Below, piece by piece: positions 57,215 through 64,000 of a stretch of DNA of 64,000 bases. The translations under genes were made by a program, and so were the position numbers. The notes below the pieces were generated by a model. It did not search any database. It was not told the origin of the DNA and saw only the letters and a list, made by a program, of their open reading frames with translations. Source of the stretch: Adiantum capillus-veneris (taxonomy: Eukaryota; Streptophyta; Polypodiopsida; Polypodiales; Pteridaceae); assembly GCA_014529385.2 (NCBI GenBank), contig CM043960.1, positions 73,299,910 through 73,363,909 on the forward strand, written 5' to 3'. How positions within the stretch are numbered: the stretch's first letter is position 1; each line of letters opens with the position of its first letter.

Positions 57215-57708
57215 TAAAAGATAAAAAATAAAATAAAATAAAGTAAAAGATTTATGTTTTAAATATTTTTGTAATAATAGATATTTTTAGTGTCTTTTTG
57301 GTTATTTTGCATGATGCCACCTTTCGTATAGCTTTTTTGCCTATCTTTGGTTCGTTGAGTTAAAGTTAGAGAAAGTTGCTTTTCAAACCGACTTTATGGT
57401 GGAGATTCGTGCATGTCATGCATCAAACAAAGAGCATGCCTATTTTTTTCTACATATACAAGCTATGGGAGAGAGAATGGTATTGTGAACGAGAGTGTGA
57501 CTATGAGTGTGTGTGAGATTGGGATTGTGAGTGAGAGTGAGAAATAATTCCATTCACAATAGCTCGGGGCTGGTCGGGTGAATGAATCGAGCTACGCTCC
57601 TCTTATAATTCAAATTATCTAATACAATTACTCTATTATGCTCCACTCTGTGTGTTATGTTTATTTTTCTCTATCTCTCAAGTTATCTCTCCCGTGCCTC
57701 ATCACAAG
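57215..57708 (+). repeat. Probable LTR between two Gag fragments
   Basis: Non-coding AT-rich stretch followed at once by a primer-binding-site-like sequence and a Gag start, so it should hold an LTR. It contains GAGTGTG/GAGAGTG runs near 57480-57540. No partner LTR is in the window, so the left end is a guess. Confidence 0.4.
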
Positions 57709-57720
57709 TATTATTAGAGC
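57709..57720 (+). promoter_or_regulatory. Degenerate initiator tRNA-Met primer-binding site
   Basis: TATTATTAGAGC preceded by CACAAG resembles TGGTATCAGAGC. It lies 22 bp before a Gag start codon (ATGGAAGCTTACGAAC near 57742). Confidence 0.55.
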
Positions 57721-57741
57721 ACGTTCTGATTCTACGGTAAA

Positions 57742-58130
57742 GATGGAAGCTTACGAACAACAATTGAAGGAGCGGGCTGATCTTATCTGCGGCTAAGTTT
57801 GATGATCTTAATGTTCTTCAATGGTTTAAGAATGGTACGGGAATACTTGATGATGAACGATTTGAAGATGGAGGAATTCAAGTGGAGATCATGGGGGCGA
57901 CGAAGATCCATTACCACCTGCATGGGGAGGAGGGTGAAAGAAGAAGTATGAAGAGCGAAAGAAGAAGCAAAAGAGAGACTCGTCCGACGATCTCCTCAGT
58001 ACAATATGGAGAAGAAGTTATAGTTCTATGGCTTCAAGCAAAAAGAGGTGGACATACTTGATCTGACTATGGATGAGTATAAGGAGAGGTTCCTATGTCT
58101 CCGTAAATATGCTCCAGAGGTGACGGGTTT
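57742..58130 (+). pseudogene. Retroelement Gag fragment 2
   Basis: Starts MEAYEQQLKERADLI, then decays with several stops. From about 57790 it is a direct repeat of 54590-54925, ending at the same CCAGAGGTGACGGGT. The repeated end point suggests truncation by the LTR-like sequence that follows. Confidence 0.7.
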
Positions 58131-58131
58131 G

Positions 58132-58213
58132 TTAGGAAATAAGACGTAGCTAAATAGATAATTGAGTAGATTACTTAATGGAGAGAGACAGATTTACATA
58201 CACGAGATTATAG

Positions 58214-58258
<45 letters not shown>

Positions 58259-58500
58259 CACGATATACATGGTTCACCCAATGTGGGCTACGTCCACGGG
58301 AAAGCAGCCACTCAATGGCTTTAGTACATCAAAACAAGAAGTAGTTTACAAAGGGATTATACCCTTAATGGAGCTCCCGCCTTGCTTCACTCTTACCACC
58401 TCACGCTCACCTTGTTGCATCAACTTCACACACTGTGAAATGTGTGTAGAAATGGCCTCCTTTTATAGGCCAAAAGGGATGCCCTCTCTCTGAGAGGCAG
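58132..58500 (-). repeat. LTR-like sequence
   Basis: Starts TGTTAGGAAATAAGACG and includes a (GA)n tract (58216-58254) and GGGCTACGTCCACGGG, a stretch of a kind seen in plant LTRs. It also has a minus-strand TATA-like CCTATAAAAGG (near 58462-58474). It is placed between two gag fragments. No second copy is visible, so it could be a solo LTR. Confidence 0.35.
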
Positions 58501-59208
58501 CCATGTGTATTGTTTGATGACAAATAAGGAAGATCCAATGATTATGCTCATGATTTTTTTCTTTTTCTTGAAAGAGGATGCAAGGATATGGTATGATGAG
58601 TATAAGTTTTGGTTGAAATCATCTCAACCTCCATTGGTGATGACATATGATGAATTAAAGAAGGCTTTTCTTGAGAAGTTCAAGAAGGTAGAGGACCCGG
58701 ATGTATGGCACTCCATTGAAGGACTTGTGCAATGTGATGGTCAAAGTGTAGATGCCTTTGTCAAGGAGTTTAATGCTTTGTGGAGAAGATGGTGTGTTTG
58801 TTTGTGAAGTGATGATCCTCCTCTTATGCTCAAAAAGTGTATGTTTATGCAAAGTTTGAGGGATGATTTGAAGTTAAAGGTTGAGCTTAAAAGGCCACTT
58901 ACATTTGAGGATGCAGTACGGATTGCAAAGCATAAGGAATGGAAGCTAGAGAGAGTGAAGCAGCTTGGATTGCAAGAAGATGTGAAGCCAAATGTATCTT
59001 ATGTTTTAGACATAAATATGGACAACATATACAATGCAGAATTCCATGTTTCTCATTCTCTTGAGCATGTGAAAGAAGAATTCCATATGCACAATGGGAT
59101 CAAGAAGAATGCTCAATGTATGCCATCTTTGTTGTTTAAGCGCTTTGATATCAACCTTCTTGTCAAAGATGATGATGCTAGTAAGATGGATGTAGGCAAG
59201 AAGGCTAC
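58501..59208 (+). pseudogene. Retroelement Gag fragment 3, interrupted by LTR element copy 2
   Basis: A retrotransposon gag domain is clear: EDARIWYDEYKFWLKSSQPP, YDELKKAFLEKFKKVEDPDV and DAFVKEFNALWRRWCV. After TGA 58805 it continues with LKKCMFMQSLRDDLKLKVEL and EDAVRIAKHKEWKLERVKQL. The reading frame runs straight into the LTR at 59209, so the younger element inserted here. The expected 5-bp duplication would be GCTAC (59204-59208); the other side is outside the window. Confidence 0.85.
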
Positions 59209-59453
59209 TGTGCGCTCCTTGCCACACTGTCGAAGCAAGGGACTTGCCAATACACCGTATGCGAGCCACAAACGGCTCCAAGCACACAACAAGCCTAAAC
59301 TAGCAAGCTCAAGGAAACAAAGGGTGTGTCACTCACCGCTCTACGCTCGCCTTCGTGGTGGATTCCTCGCCGCGATGAAGAAGAAGCTGCAGTCGTGCCG
59401 CGCTCAACCGCTTCGCCGCCGTCGTGCCTTCGTAATGCTCGATCGCACACACA

Positions 59454-59489
<36 letters not shown>

Positions 59490-59783
59490 AGGAGGTGAAG
59501 AAGAAGAAGATGGAGATGGAGCAAGAGCACTCTTCAATTGCACAAATGAGAGAATGAGTAAAAATTAGGTTTAGTTGGCTTTTATAGGAGCTCACCCCAT
59601 TCACACTTGGGCGCCCATGCTTAACCAACTAATCCCTTGAATGTCCAAGTTAAAGTGCGCCTCTCATCGGTGATCACTCTACCTTTCCCTATTGGACCGA
59701 CAAGCCCGGTACCTGACTCTACCAAATACATAATACGCGTCCATCGTAGGTGATGGGGTGTCCGTGAGTCGTGAGGGTTAACA
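59209..59783 (-). repeat. 3' LTR of copy 2
   Basis: 575 bp. Shorter than the other two LTRs mainly because of a shorter CT/AC microsatellite (about 59460-59490) and one fewer GGAGAT unit. Confidence 0.95.
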
Positions 59784-59796
59784 TGCCCCCCTTCCT

Positions 59797-61408
59797 GATG
59801 TAGATTCCGTCCTCGGAAGCTATTGAGTTGAAGCTGGGTCGTCGAGGTGGAAGAGCATTTGAGATGAATGTCCTTAGCCTTCTTCAGTCACTGCAAAATC
59901 AAACAACATTGCCACAGTAATTGCATTCTCTTAAAAAGCATATGCAGTTTTAGATAGAAAAATTGATTGGTCAAAGAATTTCAAACAATTTGTTAGCAAT
60001 GAACATTAAATTGCAATGTAATCAAATGCATAAACAGATGTAAAGGTAAAAAATTAAACAAGTCTGGGGTCACTAATTTGACGGTCGAAAGGCACTAGAG
60101 ATCAAGTATTAATACCATGGGTAAGCTTCTTAATTTTCTGTGGTCAATTAAGTTGTTTAATCGCGAGAGCCAAGTATTCATGTTCGAGGGCTGACTAGAG
60201 GCTATATCTAGAAAACCTTGTAGTTAAGCTACCATAAAAGGAATTTCTCATGAAATCATCGCCTGACTGATTACTTTTTCTTTGACCCCCCAAGGTCTTT
60301 TCACACTGATTCAATTTTGAAGTGGGTGCTTATTTTGTATGCCTTGGGTTTTTTGCTTTTCAAAGAAAAGCGCCCACGCTGGGAACCTCTAGGGCTCTAG
60401 TACCATAGGCGATACATGTGAGTGAAGTACCAAATCAAGCTGAGATTTCTCTTCCAGCTTAAAATTTTACATTGTGGCACTTTGATTTTTTGTTTGTTCA
60501 TTTTCAGCATTTAAATTTTGTAACTTTGGGGGGTCATATAACACTGTTACATTCCCCAGGCTCATCACATTAGTAAACTCCCTTTATAATACTTAAGCTA
60601 AAGGTCACTAGTGTTAAGCCCACTAGAAAGCCCTAGTACATTTCATACAATGCTGCTTAAATCGGATTAAGAACCTAAGTAACCATTGATTTTTAGGAAG
60701 GCATTCCCCATGGTATTAAGAGAAGATTTCTAATACCTAGCTTGGTCAAACTACCTTAGTCGGACTGCTTGATTTTTACACCTAAACAAGTGATTATGAC
60801 AAAAGAGTGCATTGAATTAAATGTTTGATACTAAGCAAATGCGCTGAATATTATGCTACCAATCACAATCAAAGCAGACAATCATAGATGCAAAAAGATA
60901 AGGGCAATGCTAATGGACAAGAAACACCTGTTTGTGTTGATGGTCGCGCTTGATTTGAAGTGTGAACGAGAGAAAGATTCCATGAAGGTCCAAATCCTAT
61001 CAATAGCAACACGCTCCTGTACACACTATGAAACACAAACAATACCTCTAGGAGGCACATCAGTGGGAAAAGAGAACTTTTCTAATCACTCAACTCTAAA
61101 ACAGAAACACTCCTATCGTACTAATCTTACCTACCCTCCATCACTCAAGTGATGAGGATCAAAGGTGTTTTATGGCATAGGTTTCTGTTTCACTGTACCA
61201 GATGTGACATGTGTAGGTCTGAGTCAATGTTTTGACTTTAATGTGCATACTCGTTTGCTAATTGCTCTTGCTCTTTTTTTTTTTTTGTGAGTATAAAGCT
61301 TAATATGTACATTCCCTAAGATTGGAATTGAGAGGTCAGGGAAAAAGGTTGAGAGGGAAACAAATGAATGATGACTGTCAGCAAACACTCCCCCCTTCCT
61401 TGGGTAAA
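59797..61408 (-). other. Non-coding third of copy 2
   Basis: Homologous to 30904-32521 along its length; no RT, RNase H or integrase motif seen. Confidence 0.7.
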
Positions 61409-61882
61409 TCATACCATTTGAAATGAGCTTGTCACCCTTTGAAACCAATTGTTCCAGTTGGTAATAGGTGAGGATTTTTGCCAGTAGTTTGTTATTACCC
61501 TAGGTGCCTTGTCAAGCTGCAAGGGTGGTAAGGTGCTCTCCCAGGATTGAACTTGAAGTGGTTCATCAGGTGATTCTTGAACACTGGGAGGTGTGGATTC
61601 TTTTGTAGCTTCATGGAGGTCCACTACTATAGATGGAGGCTGTGTAGAAGCTTTTACCTCTATGGATGTATTACATGAGGAGCTAGAAGCTTCATGGGAC
61701 TCCCCCCTTCCTGAGCTAGGTGGAACAAATCGTTCTTTCTTTGGTACCCAAACTAGCTCGGGAGCGGGTGTGTAGCATTCTGTGATTTTTTTCTTTCCAC
61801 GATCATTGATTCGTTTTGGAGCTACGGGATTGGGCTCACTTGGGTCATGTGATAGGTAAGAGCACAATCTACGTTTTGGCAC
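61409..61882 (-). CDS. Short Pro/Ser-rich domain, copy 2
   Basis: 157 residues, same length as 32522-32995 and with few differences (for example TPPSVQESPDEPLQVQSW). It follows the protease in frame after the shared TAG. Function unknown. Confidence 0.5.
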   Translation of the reverse strand: MPKRRLCSYLSHDPSEPNPVAPKRINDRGKKKITECYTPAPELVWVPKKERFVPPSSGRGESHEASSSSCNTSIEVKASTQPPSIVVDLHEATKESTPPSVQESPDEPLQVQSWESTLPPLQLDKAPRVITNYWQKSSPITNWNNWFQRVTSSFQMV

Positions 61883-62860
61883 CTAGATTTGATCATTTCC
61901 TTGATAGTAGCCTTGGGCTTCCAATAGTCGTTTAGGGATCCATCGCAACATTTTCTTACTTTTCTTGGAGCGAGTGGTACGTTTCTTACAAGGCTTCTGT
62001 TTTTTAGCACTAGTTATGGTCACTAAAGAAGCTTTAGGGACCCACTTGTATGTTTTCTTCGTTACATTAGGATGAGTCTTGTCGGAAGCGATATGCATTG
62101 CTTGCAGCATATTTAAGGGTATAGGCATTTCATCCCCCTCAGGTGTTACCCAGGTCGTCCCCCTATTTTCCCTAGTGTCTATGGCTGCTGCTAGGTGGAC
62201 CCAATCCACATTGGCCGACTCAGTCATCCCAGGTAGGATATCCATATAAGGAGAATCTTGGCCAATGTCTGTATCCTTCTTACAAGTGTAACAATATTGT
62301 AGTGGGGCCGAGTGAACTGTGGTGTCAGAGCAATGATCAATAATGGTTTTACTCCGTAAGGGGTGTACCTTACCAGTCACCAAATCCACTCTAAGGACAG
62401 AGTCTTGGAATTGCAAATAGACATGATTTTTAGACCAATCGTGAACCATTTGTGCTTCCCTCATGAATTGTCGTCCTAAAATCATTTCATATGACATAAG
62501 GTGTTTAGAGAAATCCATTACAATGAACGTATGTCGTACCTTGTGTCCTAGAACTTTGATCTTAAGATCCTTGAGCATCCCCATAGGTTTGGCTATGGTA
62601 CCATTGGCCATCTTTACCACAATGTTAGTAACACTGAGGCGGGGTTTTCCCATGGATTCCCAACAATCTTTTGTAACGATGCTAACTCCCGCACCACCAT
62701 CAAGAATTCCCTTTATAGTTAATCCCTTGGTAGTGATGGGTAGGCTCGCATTAGACTCGTCGCCTTCAAAATACTGCCCTAATTCGTTAATGGGTACCTC
62801 GATCACAGACTCGTGTCCATGTAAGTCAAGTGATTGCACATGATTTTCCTCATCAATCAT
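61883..62860 (-). CDS. Aspartic protease region, copy 2
   Basis: 325 residues with LDGGAGVSIVTKD and MILGRQFM (GRPF in copy 1). It is joined upstream by an open Gln codon (near 62892) where copy 1 has TAG, so Gag and protease were in one frame before a 1-nt deletion near 62905. Confidence 0.82.
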   Translation of the reverse strand: MIDEENHVQSLDLHGHESVIEVPINELGQYFEGDESNASLPITTKGLTIKGILDGGAGVSIVTKDCWESMGKPRLSVTNIVVKMANGTIAKPMGMLKDLKIKVLGHKVRHTFIVMDFSKHLMSYEMILGRQFMREAQMVHDWSKNHVYLQFQDSVLRVDLVTGKVHPLRSKTIIDHCSDTTVHSAPLQYCYTCKKDTDIGQDSPYMDILPGMTESANVDWVHLAAAIDTRENRGTTWVTPEGDEMPIPLNMLQAMHIASDKTHPNVTKKTYKWVPKASLVTITSAKKQKPCKKRTTRSKKSKKMLRWIPKRLLEAQGYYQGNDQI

Positions 62861-64000
62861 AATCGAGTCAGGCCTATTTGGTTGCGCAAACTGCGGTAAT
62901 CCCTTTGTAGCTCTCCGTTAAGGAATGCTCGAAGTGCAAGGAATAACTCAGGATCTCCATACAGCTTTGCTATGATCGTGGTTCGGACCTCAGAAGACAT
63001 GAAGTCCACTAGTTTGGCAACATTCATTGGCGTTTTGCAGGGTGTAGGTCCTTGACTAGGAACTGGTTAGGATGGAATCTCATATTCCTCAATGGGGTCA
63101 GGTATTCCTTCGTTAAACATCCTTTCCAACAAGAAGGGTGTATGCTCACTTTCTGATGTCCTGTCCTCACTCCCTTCTTGGATGATACTAGATATGGCTA
63201 ACGGTCTATGGTTCATGTGGGGTGGATGAACTTGTGTGGGAAACACTGTGTCATGAATTTTGACCTGCATGGGTTCTGGTTCTAGTTTCCTTTGAGTCTC
63301 CTCCACTAAACCTCTTAGATGTTTCACCTGCTTAATCTCGTCTACAGGGTTTGGGTATGTCCCAATCTTCTTTTTACGATTTTTCCCTTTTTGCCCCTGC
63401 GAATTATCTTGGGGGTCTTGGATTGGATTTGGAAACACTTGTGGTGTTTTCAGAGGCTCTTTATGGTTTTCTCTCATTCGGTTTTCATTTGGTCCCATGT
63501 TACGGTTTTCCTTGTCGGTCTTTCCCTTTGTGGTATTGGTTCTAGTCTCCATTGTCTCGACTGAATCTGAATCATCCTCGAGGTCATTCATATACACGGG
63601 GTCATCTCCTGTTCCTATGTTTGTTTTGGAACTTGGCTTTGAATTTTCCGTATTCTGCGACTTCTTCCTTCGTGTCTTCTTTTTCTTTGCTTGGATAACT
63701 GACGCGGTATCTCTCTCTTCGAGGATATGTCCTGGCCCTTGAAGCATGGACCGTGTAATCGCATAAGCGGGTGCAACGAGTGGTATTGGCGATGTCACAC
63801 TAGCAATTTCGACCAAATTCAGGGGTGTGATTTTAGGCGTATTTGGGTTATAGGGGCATTGGGCAATCAAGTGATCTATGCCACAACGATTACATGTGAG
63901 TATTGGCATTGCAGACGTGCTCCCTTGATTCATTTGCATCTGTGCAGCATTCTTTTGCAGCCTAATAGGGCACTCCGCTACTGGATGTGGTCCAACACAC
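62861..64000 (-). pseudogene. Gag C-terminal part, copy 2 (partial)
   Basis: The C-terminal third of the long Gag. It keeps CVGPHPVAECPIRLQ (third knuckle, intact last Cys) at the window edge and CNRCGIDHLIAQC (fourth knuckle, all ligands). A Ser-to-stop change at 63067 (TAA) and a 1-nt deletion near 62905 break the frame before the protease. Confidence 0.85.

Larger units (their letters stand above)
59209..64000 (-). mobile_element. Gag-protease-only LTR element, copy 2 (cut by window end)
   Basis: Same family and orientation as 30294-39283. It has an LTR (59209-59783), the same polypurine tract, a conserved 1.6-kb non-coding third, the short ORF, the protease and part of Gag. The sequence is close to copy 1 throughout, with scattered substitutions and small indels. 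Its 5' LTR lies beyond the window. Confidence 0.93.

Overview
The window is nuclear DNA of a land plant. It holds plant-type LTR retrotransposons of both superfamilies, with primer-binding sites for tRNA-Asp and initiator tRNA-Met. It also holds a CACTA element with the plant terminal motif CACTACAAGAG, a plant-type Helitron with a CTAG end, an L1-type LINE, tRNA-derived SINEs, and very long (CT)n, (GA)n and (AC)n tracts. The species cannot be read from the sequence. The mixture would suit a large repeat-rich genome such as a fern, but that is a weak inference. Almost everything here is transposon, and much of it is nested.

Layout. 1-2.2 kb: two Ty1/copia pieces joined head to head. 3.2-6.0 kb: a block of compound microsatellites with a foldback hairpin. 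6.2-21.5 kb: an unrecognised decayed coding stretch split twice, by a 5'-truncated LINE (6957-10109, 12-bp target duplication) and by a full-length Ty3/gypsy element with two RNase H domains (11729-21006). 21.3-23.8 kb: a diverged ~70-bp repeat array that received two terminal-inverted-repeat elements and one SINE. 23.9-25.7 kb: the only stretch resembling a non-transposon gene, a multi-pass membrane protein of unknown function with one frame break. 25.9-30.3 kb: minisatellites, microsatellites and diverged duplications. 30294-39283: a complete LTR element with a 5-bp target duplication that encodes Gag and protease but no reverse transcriptase or integrase. A second copy of this family starts at 59209 and runs off the window.

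39.7-48.9 kb is a Helitron: a decayed Rep/Pif1 helicase ORF, then three small genes (two with introns that splice cleanly in frame), then a canonical 3' end at 48868. 49.1-54.6 kb is a CACTA element with a broken TNP2-type transposase, internal duplications and a tandem array of SINE-like units with hairpins. 54.6-59.2 kb holds fragments of gag-protease retroelements, one of them split by a 1.3-kb element with TTAA at both ends.

The coding capacity belongs to transposition rather than cell metabolism. Most ORFs carry stop codons or frameshifts. The observations I rate most worth following are the Helitron with three downstream spliced genes, the two-copy Gag-protease-only LTR family with four zinc knuckles, and the TTAA-flanked element.
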